In this document: positions 9,465 to 19,684 of the stretch, piece by piece
Layout: every line of letters starts with the position of its first letter
Position numbering within the stretch: position 1 is the first letter of the stretch
Origin: Rhizobium sp. AC27/96
GTDB lineage: Bacteria > Pseudomonadota > Alphaproteobacteria > Rhizobiales > Rhizobiaceae
DNA: 64,000 nucleotides
Assembly: GCF_001692325.1 (NCBI RefSeq)
Contig: NZ_LXKN01000018.1
Coordinates: forward strand, 124,001 to 188,000
Reading direction: 5' to 3'
The notes under the pieces: model-generated
The model's database searches: none
What the model saw: only the letters and a program-made list of their open reading frames with translations
What the model was told of the DNA's origin: nothing
Translations under genes and position numbers: made by a program

Positions 9465-9881
9465 ACAAGGTATAGGGTGGAGCTTCGGCCACTAGCCTGA
9501 GACGCCGACATCGATCGTTCCTCCCGATGAATGTTTTTTATCTATAGAAAACATTTCGGGCTTTGACGTCAAGCATTTTCAGCCGGATCCAACAAGAGCT
9601 TCGTGGATCGCCGTGCCATATGCCGCCAATGACGACGGCAAAAGTTTCATGGAAATCACAAGAAAATGTCATAAAAAATGTGATTTTGTTGTTATTATCT
9701 GTTATAAATACCTACGATGATGCGTCGCCGCAGGGGAAACTTCGCCTATGAAACGGACGGCGTCCGACATTCTCCGAATTTTCCATGCCGATGCGCCGCG
9801 TTCCCGTGGTCTTACGCCGCGTATCGCTTGGGGCATCATCCGAACAATCCTAGCCACCCATCACGACCAAGGGAGAATTGA
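9465..9881. other. divergent intergenic region, uxaB-like / fba
   Basis: 417 bases without a gene. It holds the palindrome at 9530-9555 on the uxaB side. An AT-rich stretch at 9655-9715 on the fba side contains TGTTAT at 9690 and again at 9700, a direct repeat with 10-base spacing that recurs near the ery genes. Short ORFs in this gap lack ribosome-binding sites and are not called. Confidence 0.6.
9530..9555. promoter_or_regulatory. palindromic operator candidate upstream of the uxaB-like gene
   Basis: AATGTTTT (9530-9537), a 10-base spacer, then AAAACATT (9548-9555): perfect 8-base arms and about two helical turns end to end. It sits 66 bases upstream of the uxaB-like start and is the only strong symmetric site in the divergent region, so it probably binds the repressor of the sugar-acid genes. 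No regulator gene lies next to it. Confidence 0.55.
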
Positions 9882-10946
9882 ATGGCACGTATCACCTTGA
9901 GGCAGTTGCTCGATCATGCCGCTGAAAACGGCTACGGCGTTCCGGCTTTCAACATCAACAATATGGAGCAGGCGCTCGCCATCATGGAGGCGGCAGACGC
10001 GGCTGCTGCACCGGTGATCATGCAGGCATCGAGGGGCGCCAGAGCCTATGCCAACGACATCATGCTGAAGCATATGATGGATGCCGTCGTCGAGATCTAT
10101 CCGCATATTCCGGTCTGCGTGCATCTCGACCATGGCAACGATCCCTCAAGCTGTATGACGGCCATTCAGGCCGGCTTTACCTCCGTGATGATGGATGGTT
10201 CGCTCAAGGCAGACGCGAAGACGCCAGCCGACTGGGATTATAACGTCGGCGTGACCAGGACGGTGACCGACATGGCACATCTCGGCGGCATTTCCGTCGA
10301 GGGAGAACTGGGTGTGCTCGGCTCGCTCGAAACCGGCATGGGCGAGGCCGAGGATGGCCATGGTGCGGAAGGCAAGCTTTCACACGACCAGCTGCTCACC
10401 AATCCGGACGAGGCGGTGAAGTTCGTTCGCGAAACCAAGGTCGATGCACTGGCAATCGCCATGGGCACCTCGCACGGCGCCTACAAGTTCACCCGCAAGC
10501 CGGATGGTTCTGTGCTGGCGATGAACGTGATCGAGGAGATCCACCGCAAGCTGCCCAATACGCATCTCGTCATGCACGGCTCGTCGTCTGTTCCAGAAGA
10601 ATTGCAGGAGATCATCAACCGCTATGGCGGCCAGATGAAGCCGACCTGGGGCGTGCCGGTCGAGGAGATCCAGCGTGGCATCAAGAATGGCGTGCGCAAG
10701 ATCAACATCGACACCGATGGCCGCATGGCGATGACCGGGCAGATCCGCCGCGTACTGCAGGAAGATCCGAGCGAGTTCGATCCGCGCAAATACATGAAGC
10801 CGGCCATGGCGGCGCTGACGAAGCTCTGCAAGGAGCGTTTCGAGCAGTTCGGCACCGCCGGTCATGCCCCGGCGATCAAGCCGTTTTCCGTTGCCGAAAT
10901 GGCAAAGCGCTACAAGTCCGGCTCGCTGGACCCGGTTTTCTCCTGA
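9882..10946 (+). CDS. fba: class II fructose-bisphosphate aldolase (CBB subtype)
   Basis: Zinc-dependent aldolase joining or splitting DHAP and an aldose phosphate (fructose or sedoheptulose bisphosphate). HLDHGN carries the first zinc His and the catalytic Asp, [12 protein letters not shown] has the second metal ligands, and [10 protein letters not shown] binds the DHAP phosphate. The 354-residue length and the N-terminus [24 protein letters not shown] match the Calvin-cycle subtype. A GGGAGAA ribosome-binding site precedes the ATG. Its position beside the erythritol genes, whose pathway ends in erythrose 4-phosphate, makes sedoheptulose 1,7-bisphosphate a plausible product, but that is inference. 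Confidence 0.93.
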   Translation: MARITLRQLLDHAAENGYGVPAFNINNMEQALAIMEAADAAAAPVIMQASRGARAYANDIMLKHMMDAVVEIYPHIPVCVHLDHGNDPSSCMTAIQAGFTSVMMDGSLKADAKTPADWDYNVGVTRTVTDMAHLGGISVEGELGVLGSLETGMGEAEDGHGAEGKLSHDQLLTNPDEAVKFVRETKVDALAIAMGTSHGAYKFTRKPDGSVLAMNVIEEIHRKLPNTHLVMHGSSSVPEELQEIINRYGGQMKPTWGVPVEEIQRGIKNGVRKINIDTDGRMAMTGQIRRVLQEDPSEFDPRKYMKPAMAALTKLCKERFEQFGTAGHAPAIKPFSVAEMAKRYKSGSLDPVFS

Positions 10947-10956
10947 TAGTGAGAGA

Positions 10957-12699
10957 TCAGCGCGACGCCGGGCTTGCCGCCCGGCGCGCGCTTTCTTCGG
11001 TCAGGGTCTGGCCGTGGAATTTCGACAATGACGTCACGACATCATCGATTTCCTTGGCCAGCCGTTGCCCATCCCATTGCAGGGCTTTGGCGGCGATTGC
11101 ACCGATCTCATGCAGTCCCTGCATGGTCAGAAGTCCCTCGATCGCCAAGGTCGTGCGGCGGAAGACGATGTCTGAGAGATGCACGACCAGCTCCTGACGG
11201 GCGATCCAATCGATCTCCAGAGCACTATGGCGCGGTGCCCCGCTAATGCGTGTGCTGTCTGCGTAGTCCGAGTGATGGGCGAGGATTGCCGCGGCGGTGG
11301 TACCGTATCGGCCAAGCAGTTCATCGACCCTGCTCGCCTCGGCGCCGGTCTTGGCCGCGATGGAGCGAATCCAGCTTGCCCGTTCGTTTGACGTTATCGG
11401 AAAATCCTGCCCCCCGCCGATGGCGAGCCGCTCGGTGGAGGTCTTGCGCGTACGCTGAAGACGCTTCAGCACGGTATCGGCGACTTCCTCGGCAAAGCCG
11501 CGGAAGGTCGTCCACTTGCCGCCGACAAGGGAAATGACGGGGAAGGGACGTCCTGCCTCTGCTTCGACGACCGGTGCGGAATGATCGCGGCTGATCAGGC
11601 CAGGTGAGGAGGCGTCCGAGGCGGGCAGGGGGCGTATGCCGCTATAGCTGTAGGTCACCTGTTCCCGCTCGAAGCGCAGGCCCGGCAACAGCGAGCGGAC
11701 ACTATCAAGGAAATATTCGATTTCCGGCTCTTCGCAGTGCACATTGTCAGGGTCGTCACAGGGAATGTCCGTCGAGCCCACAAGCGCCTGACCGAGATAG
11801 CCGTAGACCAGGCAGATGCGGCCGTCATCGGCCTCGAAATAGATCATGTGGCCGTTAAGGCTGCGCACCAGCTCCGGATGGTCGAGCAGGATATGTGATC
11901 CCTTGGTTCCACCGATCATATGCGAGGGTGTGCCGAGCGCGGCGTTGACATGATCGATCCAGGGGCCGGCGGCATTGATGACGACCTTCGGCTTGACCGA
12001 AAAGGCGTAGCCGTCGGCGCGCTGGAAGGTGAGAATACCGTCTGAAGCGGATACCAGGCGCGTTGCGTTTGCTGCCAATGACTTTTCGTTGGTGCGGAGT
12101 CCATCACTGATCAACTCGTAGACCAGCCGTTCCGGCCGGCTGATCTTGGCATCGTAGTAGATGCCGCCGGCAACGATATCAGGCGTCACATATGGCATTT
12201 CCTTGAGAGCGCGGCGCTTGAGCAGGAACCTGTGGCGCGGCATGACCCGATTGCGCGACCCGAAGAAATCGTAGAGCGCCAGCCCGATCTTGACGAGCAG
12301 GGCGCCGCGGCTGCGGGGCGCTGTCGTCGAACCCGTCAGCGTGCGAAGGGCGGCCCATATGCCACGTGTCCAGGAGAAGATCGGCACGAATGTCGGCAGC
12401 GGCTCGACACAATGCGGCGCGTTCTTCAGCAGCAGATTGCGCTCCAGCGCCGACTGTGCGACCAGCCCGAATTCACCGGTCTCCAGATATTTGAGGCCAC
12501 CATGAATGAGCCGCGACGGAGCCGCGCTCGTTCCCGAGCCGAAATCCGACTTGTCGACGATCAGGCAGTTGACGCCCTGGGCGCAGAGGTCGCGAAACAG
12601 CCCCGCGCCATTGACGCCGGCGCCGATGATGACGACGTCGACATCTCCGTCTTGAAGTTGCGAGAAGCGTTGTTTCAGATCGGCGGCCATATCGGTCAT
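10957..12699 (-). CDS. glpD: GlpD-family FAD-dependent polyol/glycerol-phosphate dehydrogenase
   Basis: Membrane-associated FAD enzyme oxidising sn-glycerol 3-phosphate or a longer polyol phosphate and passing electrons to quinone. The dinucleotide motif IIGAGVNGAG is at residues 25-34. SAAPSRLIHGGLKYLE is the GlpD signature, followed by the AGPWIDHVN and GGKWTTFRG blocks and a C-terminal DAO_C domain. At 580 residues it is longer than EryB (503). It is last in a DeoR regulator - FGGY kinase - dehydrogenase cassette directly downstream of the ery transport operon. It may therefore be a real GlpD or serve a second phosphorylated polyol. Only 10 bases separate its stop from that of fba. Confidence 0.85.
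   Translation of the reverse strand: MTDMAADLKQRFSQLQDGDVDVVIIGAGVNGAGLFRDLCAQGVNCLIVDKSDFGSGTSAAPSRLIHGGLKYLETGEFGLVAQSALERNLLLKNAPHCVEPLPTFVPIFSWTRGIWAALRTLTGSTTAPRSRGALLVKIGLALYDFFGSRNRVMPRHRFLLKRRALKEMPYVTPDIVAGGIYYDAKISRPERLVYELISDGLRTNEKSLAANATRLVSASDGILTFQRADGYAFSVKPKVVINAAGPWIDHVNAALGTPSHMIGGTKGSHILLDHPELVRSLNGHMIYFEADDGRICLVYGYLGQALVGSTDIPCDDPDNVHCEEPEIEYFLDSVRSLLPGLRFEREQVTYSYSGIRPLPASDASSPGLISRDHSAPVVEAEAGRPFPVISLVGGKWTTFRGFAEEVADTVLKRLQRTRKTSTERLAIGGGQDFPITSNERASWIRSIAAKTGAEASRVDELLGRYGTTAAAILAHHSDYADSTRISGAPRHSALEIDWIARQELVVHLSDIVFRRTTLAIEGLLTMQGLHEIGAIAAKALQWDGQRLAKEIDDVVTSLSKFHGQTLTEESARRAASPASR
10960..10991 (+). terminator. fba terminator hairpin lying inside the 3' end of the convergent glpD
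   Basis: GCGCG-A-CGCCGGGC (10960-10973) pairs with GCCCGGCG-CGCGC (10979-10991) around a 5-base loop with one bulged A, followed by TTTC. It begins 14 bases after the fba stop. It overlaps the last codons of the convergent glpD-like gene, so the same sequence encodes protein and ends fba transcription. Confidence 0.6.
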
Positions 12700-12759
12700 A
12701 GCATTATCGTCCTGCTGAATTGCCGCGAAGGCGTATGCCCGCGCAGCGCATTTGACGGT

Positions 12760-14289
12760 CTAGTCTTGGGAGTGTTGAACTGCGAGATCGCCGATCCGCG
12801 GCCAGAGCGGCGTCATGGCTTCGGCGATATCCTTGAAGAGCTGGTAGCGGATCCGATATTCGGCCCTGCGCTCGGTATCCGGGTAATAGGTCCTGGCGAT
12901 CTTGTCGACGTCTCGGGGATCGCTCTGCGGATCGGCATAAAAGCCGATGCCGGCACCGGCACAAAGCGCGGCGCCCCAGGCGGCTGCCTCGTCGGTCTCC
13001 GTCACGGTAACCGGGATTCCGAGCACATCGGCAAACATCTGCACGACGATCGGGTTGCGAGAGACGCCGCCGGCCAGCCTTGCCTGATCGAAGGAAAAAC
13101 CGTCACTTAGAGCGTCGACGTGAATCTTATGGTTGAAGGCGATGCCTTCAAGCACGGCCCGCAGCATGTCGCCGCGATCGTGCCATCCGCCAAGCCCGAA
13201 GAAGCTGGCGCTGGCATCGGCGCCATAGGGAGAGCCGAACAGATAGGGATGGAAAAGGGCGCTCGACGGGCGGTTGAAGGCCGCCTCTATCTCGGGAGCC
13301 AGCAAGGCGTGAATGGACTGACCCGAGGCCTCGGCGCTTACAATCTCGCTGGCGCACAGCCTGTCCAGAAACCACTCATAATTCGCCGACGACGCCGGCG
13401 AGATCGACATGTTGTTCCACTGGCCCGGCGCAATGGCATTCCGGCAGAACCAGCGGCGATCGACGCGCGGCTCGGCGGACAGCGTTTCATTGATCGAATA
13501 GGTGCCGGCGATGACGGCGACGACACCGTCGGCATAGCCTCCGGCACCGAGTGCGGAAGCCGTCACATCATGCAGGCCGGCAACGACCGGCGTTCCCTCG
13601 GCAAGGCCGGTGCGCTTGGCAACGGCTTCCGTTACGTGGCCCACGACCTCGTCCGATCGTGAAGCCTGCGGCAGCGCGCCCGCCAATTCGGCCACGCCGA
13701 AAAGTTTCAGGGCATCCTGCGAGTAGTCCTGGGTGGAGACATCGGTAAAGGAGGTGCTGGCCTCGGTCCGGTCGGTTCCGACAACGTCAGTCAGGCAGAA
13801 ACGCAGCCAATCCTTGCAGCTCAGAATATGGCCGATCTCGGCGAACCGCGCCGGCTCATTGGCCTTGATCCAGGCAAGCAGCGCCGAGGGCGCGGATACG
13901 TGCGGCAACTGTCCTGTTAGTGCCAGGGCTGCGTCGGCAACGGGGCTTTTCAGCCATTGGTCCACGATCGATCCGGCACGGCTGTCGAGCGAGAGAATAG
14001 CGCGTCCCAGCGGCTTCTTCGACTTGTCGAGGAGGTAGATCCCGTCGCCATGGGCAGTGGCGGCGATCGCCTTGATATCGCTTGCCGGACGATTGCTGAG
14101 GCTGATCGCTTCGGCAATGGCATCGGCTGTCTGGGACCAGAGTTCGTCCATGTTGCGCTCGACATGACGGGCCTTGGGCATGAACTGCGTCACGCGGCGG
14201 CGCGCGACAGCAATCGGCGTCCCGTCGATGTCGAAGATCACCGCCTTGGTGACGGTGAGACCGCTGTCAATTCCGAGCAGACTCGGCAT
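12760..14289 (-). CDS. FGGY-family carbohydrate kinase, LyxK-like
   Basis: A 509-residue sugar kinase with the N-terminal phosphate loop GIDSGLTVTKAVIFD. LLDKSKKPLGRAILSLDSRA resembles L-xylulose/3-keto-L-gulonate kinase. AGLHDVTASALGAG carries the catalytic Asp, and the C-terminal LAGGVSRNPIVVQMFADVLG is the adenosine-binding FGGY block. The ATG at 14289 gives the usual family N-terminus; the frame is open 14 codons further. It is 60 bases upstream of the GlpD-like gene and 54 bases downstream of the DeoR gene on the same strand. The pair repeats the logic of eryA-eryB (phosphorylate a polyol, then oxidise it). The substrate is unknown. Confidence 0.82.
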   Translation of the reverse strand: MPSLLGIDSGLTVTKAVIFDIDGTPIAVARRRVTQFMPKARHVERNMDELWSQTADAIAEAISLSNRPASDIKAIAATAHGDGIYLLDKSKKPLGRAILSLDSRAGSIVDQWLKSPVADAALALTGQLPHVSAPSALLAWIKANEPARFAEIGHILSCKDWLRFCLTDVVGTDRTEASTSFTDVSTQDYSQDALKLFGVAELAGALPQASRSDEVVGHVTEAVAKRTGLAEGTPVVAGLHDVTASALGAGGYADGVVAVIAGTYSINETLSAEPRVDRRWFCRNAIAPGQWNNMSISPASSANYEWFLDRLCASEIVSAEASGQSIHALLAPEIEAAFNRPSSALFHPYLFGSPYGADASASFFGLGGWHDRGDMLRAVLEGIAFNHKIHVDALSDGFSFDQARLAGGVSRNPIVVQMFADVLGIPVTVTETDEAAAWGAALCAGAGIGFYADPQSDPRDVDKIARTYYPDTERRAEYRIRYQLFKDIAEAMTPLWPRIGDLAVQHSQD

Positions 14290-14343
14290 TCCTGTTACTC
14301 CCGATGGTGAACGATCTCGGGCTGCCCGCACGGGGCTAAGCCA

Positions 14344-15186
14344 TCAGGACCGTTCCTTGTCGCCTCTCGCGACGACCACATTGATATTCTTGCTCTGCAT
14401 GCGCTCGAGATGAGCGGCCGGTGTCTTCTCGTCGACGATGACGACGTCGAACTCGCTGAGGGCCGCGAAATTGTGAAGCGCGCGCCGTTCGAACTTCGTA
14501 TGATCCATGAGCAGGATGCGTTTGGCGGCGCTGTCGAACATCGCCCGCTTGATATCCACGATCTCGGGCGATTGATGAAACACCGCATCATCGATGATCG
14601 CCGACATGGAAATGAAGGCAACATCGGCCCGCAAGCGATTGATCTCGTTGATGGTCATCCGCCCCATGAAGGCGTTGCACCAATTGTAATACTGCCCGCC
14701 GAGCGCCAGCAGATTGACGTCATGCATGTCCTTCAACGCATTCATCAGCGTCAGCGAATTGGTAATCGCCGTCAGCGGCACCTTGGCGGGCAGATGCGAG
14801 GCCATCTGCAGTACGGTGGTGGAATCGTCGAGGAAGATCGCCTGACCCGGCTCGATGAATTGCATGGCCGCGGCGGCGATCATCTTCTTTTCGCTGGCCT
14901 GACGGTTGGCGCGATAGACGTCGCTGGATTCTATCAGGCTGGTAGCCGCTGCCGTCACGATGCCGCGCGTCTTGCGAAAGAGGCCGCGGCTCACCAGCTC
15001 ATCAACGTCGCGATGCGCCGTCATCAGGCTGACGCCAAAGCGCTCCGTCAGATCCTCTATGCGCATCGAACCTTCCGCCATGACGGCTTCGGCGATCATC
15101 TGGCGCCGGGCGAGCTGGCGCGAATGCCGGCTGTCGCTCGGCAGTTCGTCTTGCAGGAAGGATACGGGGCTTGTCTTGTCTGTCAC
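14344..15186 (-). CDS. DeoR-family transcriptional regulator
   Basis: A 280-residue regulator. The winged helix at about residues 25-80 contains LTERFGVSLMTAHRDVDELV. It is followed by the sugar-phosphate-sensing domain with DDSTTVLQMASHL, TNSLTLMNAL and LALGGQYY, the usual DeoR effector-site blocks. It has a GTG start with AGAGG upstream. It heads the kinase-dehydrogenase cassette, so it most likely represses that cassette and responds to its phosphorylated intermediate. An N-terminal extension of about 25 polar residues precedes the helix-turn-helix. Control of the adjacent ery transporter is also possible. Confidence 0.87.
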   Translation of the reverse strand: MTDKTSPVSFLQDELPSDSRHSRQLARRQMIAEAVMAEGSMRIEDLTERFGVSLMTAHRDVDELVSRGLFRKTRGIVTAAATSLIESSDVYRANRQASEKKMIAAAAMQFIEPGQAIFLDDSTTVLQMASHLPAKVPLTAITNSLTLMNALKDMHDVNLLALGGQYYNWCNAFMGRMTINEINRLRADVAFISMSAIIDDAVFHQSPEIVDIKRAMFDSAAKRILLMDHTKFERRALHNFAALSEFDVVIVDEKTPAAHLERMQSKNINVVVARGDKERS

Positions 15187-15331
15187 GTTGGCCTCTGACG
15201 CTGAGCCTTGCGGATTGTATCTGCCGCAGCGAATGTCATGCTAGGAAAGGATAAAAATAACAGTTCGCTATCGGTATTTCTGAAAGCTGCGCCTGATGTT
15301 CGGACTATGTGCCGCCATCGGGCTTGGGGAT

Positions 15332-15355
15332 GGGGACGCCGTTTCCGGCGCCCCC
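15332..15355 (-). terminator. hairpin after eryG
   Basis: GGGGACGCCG and CGGCGCCCCC face each other around a TTTC loop, a very GC-rich stem 8 bases beyond the eryG stop on the minus strand. There is no T tract. It may protect the transporter mRNA end or reduce readthrough into the DeoR-kinase-dehydrogenase genes. Confidence 0.5.
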
Positions 15356-15362
15356 GATTTCA

Positions 15363-16310
15363 TTACTCGGACAGAACGAACGGTGCGGTGTACTTGTCGA
15401 CATTGTCCTTGGTGATCAGGATGCAATCGAAAAGCTGCTTTTCGCTCGAAGCGCCGGTCTTGCCGGTCTTGATGAAGCTGTCAGCCTGCTTGACCGCCTG
15501 TTCGGAGAACACGGCAACCGGCTGCAGAACGGTGTACTGCAGTTCGCCAGCCTTGATGGCCGCAACAGCATCAGGCGAACCGTCGAAACCGCCGACCTTG
15601 ACGTTGGCGAGCTTGCCGGCTTCCTTGAGAGCGGCAATCGCACCGAGCGCCATTTCGTCATTGCCGGAGATCACGCCGATGATATCCGGGTGAGCCTGCA
15701 GCATGGACTGCATCTTGTTGTGGCCCTGGGTGCGGTCCCAGTTGGCAACTTCCTTGGCAACCTTCTGCAGGTCCGGGTACTGCGTCAGAACGGTTTCATA
15801 GCCGTTCGAACGGGTAGCGGCATTGTTGTCGGAAGGCGAGCCGAAGAGTTCGGCATACTTGCCCTTGTCACCAACAGCTTCGACCCACTGCTGCGCACCG
15901 ACGGCGGCGCCCTGGGCGTTGTTGGAGACGAGCTGTGCCTTGGCGAGGCCTTCCTGGTTGATTTCAGCATTGACCAGGAAAACCGGGATACCGGCAGCAA
16001 CGGCCTTCTTGACCGCACCCACGGAACCGTCAGCATTAGCCGGGTCGAGGATGATGGCGACCGACTTGTTGGTGATGGCCGTGTCGATCAGGTTGCTTTC
16101 GGTGTTGGTATCGCCCTTGTGAGCGCCGACCGTCGCGGTGTAGCCGAGCTTTTCAGCCGTCGCCTTGGCGATATTGCCTTCCGTCAGCCAGTAGGGGTTC
16201 GACGGGTCGTTGACGATGATCGTCATCTGGCCGGCGGCCCATGCTGCTCCCGTCAGAAGCGGTGCAACGGCGACCGCTGCCATGACAATGCGCAAACCTT
16301 TTTTAAACAT
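15363..16310 (-). CDS. eryG: erythritol ABC transporter substrate-binding protein
   Basis: Periplasmic binding protein of the ribose type (PBP1 fold), 315 residues. The Sec signal peptide MFKKGLRIVMAAVAVAPLLTG is followed by cleavage near AWA. The mature part has NDPSNPYWLTEGN, ILDPANADGS, SGNDEMALGA and GGFDGSPDA, the sugar-contact blocks of this family. The ATG at 16310 with GGGAGAGAG upstream decides the start, though the frame is open further. It is last in the DUF2291-eryE-eryF-eryG operon facing away from eryABC. In R. leguminosarum the equivalent protein belongs to the erythritol importer, which supports the name here. Confidence 0.88.
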   Translation of the reverse strand: MFKKGLRIVMAAVAVAPLLTGAAWAAGQMTIIVNDPSNPYWLTEGNIAKATAEKLGYTATVGAHKGDTNTESNLIDTAITNKSVAIILDPANADGSVGAVKKAVAAGIPVFLVNAEINQEGLAKAQLVSNNAQGAAVGAQQWVEAVGDKGKYAELFGSPSDNNAATRSNGYETVLTQYPDLQKVAKEVANWDRTQGHNKMQSMLQAHPDIIGVISGNDEMALGAIAALKEAGKLANVKVGGFDGSPDAVAAIKAGELQYTVLQPVAVFSEQAVKQADSFIKTGKTGASSEKQLFDCILITKDNVDKYTAPFVLSE

Positions 16311-16411
16311 TAGTCTCTCTCCCTTTGATGAGCTCAGATGATACCGGCGAACCGGCGGTTCTTTCTCCGACCGGTTATTTTCACCGGTCGGTGATAAGTT
16401 CATGCAAGACG

Positions 16412-17464
16412 TCAGCTGGATTTGGTCCGACGTCCGTATTGGATGCTGTTCATGAGCACGGCGAGCACGATGACCGCGCCGGTAAAGACCGTCTGCCAGT
16501 AGGCCGACACCCCGATGATCACCAGGCCATCTGCCAGGAAGCCGATGACGAAGGCGCCGAGCATGGTGCCACGCACCGTGCCGCGGCCGCCTGTCAATGC
16601 GGCGCCGCCGATGACGACAGCAGCAATCGCGGTCAGCTCATAGCTGGTCCCGGCGTTCGGACCGGCCGATGTCAGCTGCGACGACAGCACGAGGCCGGCA
16701 ATGGCGGCGCAGACGCCTGAGAGAACATAGACGGCAATCTTGACCTGCTTGACTGGAACGCCGGAAAGATCGGCGGCGCGCTCGTTACCCCCCGAGGCGT
16801 AGAGCCAGCGTCCGAAGGCTGTGCGGCTGAGAACGATGCCGCAAATGATGGCGAGCGCTGCGAGTACGATGACACCGATCGGCACGCCGGCGAGGCGGTT
16901 GAAGCCCAGCCAGTTGAAACCGGTATTGCCGAGATCGGGATTGCCGCCGAGATTGTTATAGGTGAGGCCGTTGGTCATCAACAATGCGATACCGCGAGCG
17001 ACGTAGAGCACACCGAGCGAAGCGACGAAGGCCGGGACGCGCAAATAGGCGATGAGCACGCCGTTGACCGCGCCGACGACACCGCCCAGCACACAGGTGA
17101 TGATCACCACGGCCCAGACCGGCGGATAGAGGATTACGCCGAAGCTCGAAAGCGTGACGCCCTGCATCAGGAAGCCGGCGATACAGCCGGCAAGACCAAG
17201 CGTCGAGCCGACCGAGAGGTCGATGCCGCCGTTGAGAATGACGAGCAACATGCCGATAGCCAGAATGCCGAAGATGGCCACATGCGAGGCCATGGTCAGG
17301 AAGTTGCTGAGCGAGAAGTAGTAGGGCGACAGGAAGGAGAAGACCGCGATGATGACGATCAGCGCGAAGAAGGCGCGCCCCTCGAGGATCAGGCGCACGA
17401 GACTGAAATTCCGCCGCTGTCCGTTGGAAACTGGCTTTTTATCTGTGATGTTCGTGACTGACAT
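16412..17464 (-). CDS. eryF: erythritol ABC transporter permease
   Basis: Inner-membrane permease of the RbsC/AraH family, 350 residues, with about ten hydrophobic segments after a polar N-terminus of some 25 residues. GGIDLSVGSTLGLAG and AAVVIGGAALTGGRGTVRG are the family hallmarks, the second being the ATPase-coupling loop. It lies 22 bases after eryE and about 100 bases before eryG. One permease gene suggests a homodimeric pore paired with the fused EryE ATPase. Confidence 0.9.
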   Translation of the reverse strand: MSVTNITDKKPVSNGQRRNFSLVRLILEGRAFFALIVIIAVFSFLSPYYFSLSNFLTMASHVAIFGILAIGMLLVILNGGIDLSVGSTLGLAGCIAGFLMQGVTLSSFGVILYPPVWAVVIITCVLGGVVGAVNGVLIAYLRVPAFVASLGVLYVARGIALLMTNGLTYNNLGGNPDLGNTGFNWLGFNRLAGVPIGVIVLAALAIICGIVLSRTAFGRWLYASGGNERAADLSGVPVKQVKIAVYVLSGVCAAIAGLVLSSQLTSAGPNAGTSYELTAIAAVVIGGAALTGGRGTVRGTMLGAFVIGFLADGLVIIGVSAYWQTVFTGAVIVLAVLMNSIQYGRRTKSS

Positions 17465-17486
17465 AATCAGTGCTCCATGAATGCGG

Positions 17487-19027
<1,541 letters not shown>

Positions 19028-19031
<4 letters not shown>

Positions 19032-19684
19032 TTCACATCGACCTTTACAGGAGTGACGAGCCAGTTCTTGGGGTTGATAAGCTTGAATACGCCGACGACG
19101 GTTGCCGTCTTGCCGGTCAGTTTCTCCGGGTCGAGGCTGGCGAGCGTCGCCTTCTTCATCTCGTTGTTGATGGCCGAGCCGGCATCCTGATATTCGATCT
19201 GATTGGTGAACTGGCCGAATGCGATCTTGCCGGTGGCATCGCGCAGATCGGTGCCGTTGATCGCCGGGCCGGTCTGTACGCGAACGGTTACGCCGTCGGG
19301 CATTCCCTCGACCTTGAAGTCGTTCAGATTGGCCTTGCGGTCACCAAACGTGCCGGTCAGTGTGACGGGGACCACGGGGCCGGTGCTGGTGGCGACGCCG
19401 TATTTCTCGCCGGCGGCCTTCTTGTCGGCAAGCACGGCATTGGCGAGCGTCACTGCATCGACAGCGCGCTGCGAGACATTGGCCAGGACCTTCGGAAATT
19501 CCTGGGCGCCATAGGTCTCCGGCTGGAAGCCCTGTTCGCGCACATCATGGGCAGAGCCGATCTGGACCACCTTGGTATCGGCGGCGATGGCGCCAATCAC
19601 GATCACGACGGCGGCGATGCCCACTGCGATCTTGAGCTTGGAGCCGGTCGGCTTGGCAGTTGCGTATTGAGTTTGCGTATTCAT
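19028..19684 (-). CDS. DUF2291 family protein of the ery transport operon
   Basis: A 218-residue protein with a short polar N-terminus, one hydrophobic segment at about residues 16-38 (KIAVGIAAVVIVIGAIAA) and a large periplasmic part. Such proteins often accompany ribose-type ABC importers, but their role is not established; it could be an accessory or assembly factor. It is the first gene of the transport operon and overlaps eryE by 4 bases. The ATG at 19684 has GAAGG upstream; a TTG two codons earlier is less likely. There is no clear lipobox, so lipoprotein status is doubtful. Confidence 0.75.
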
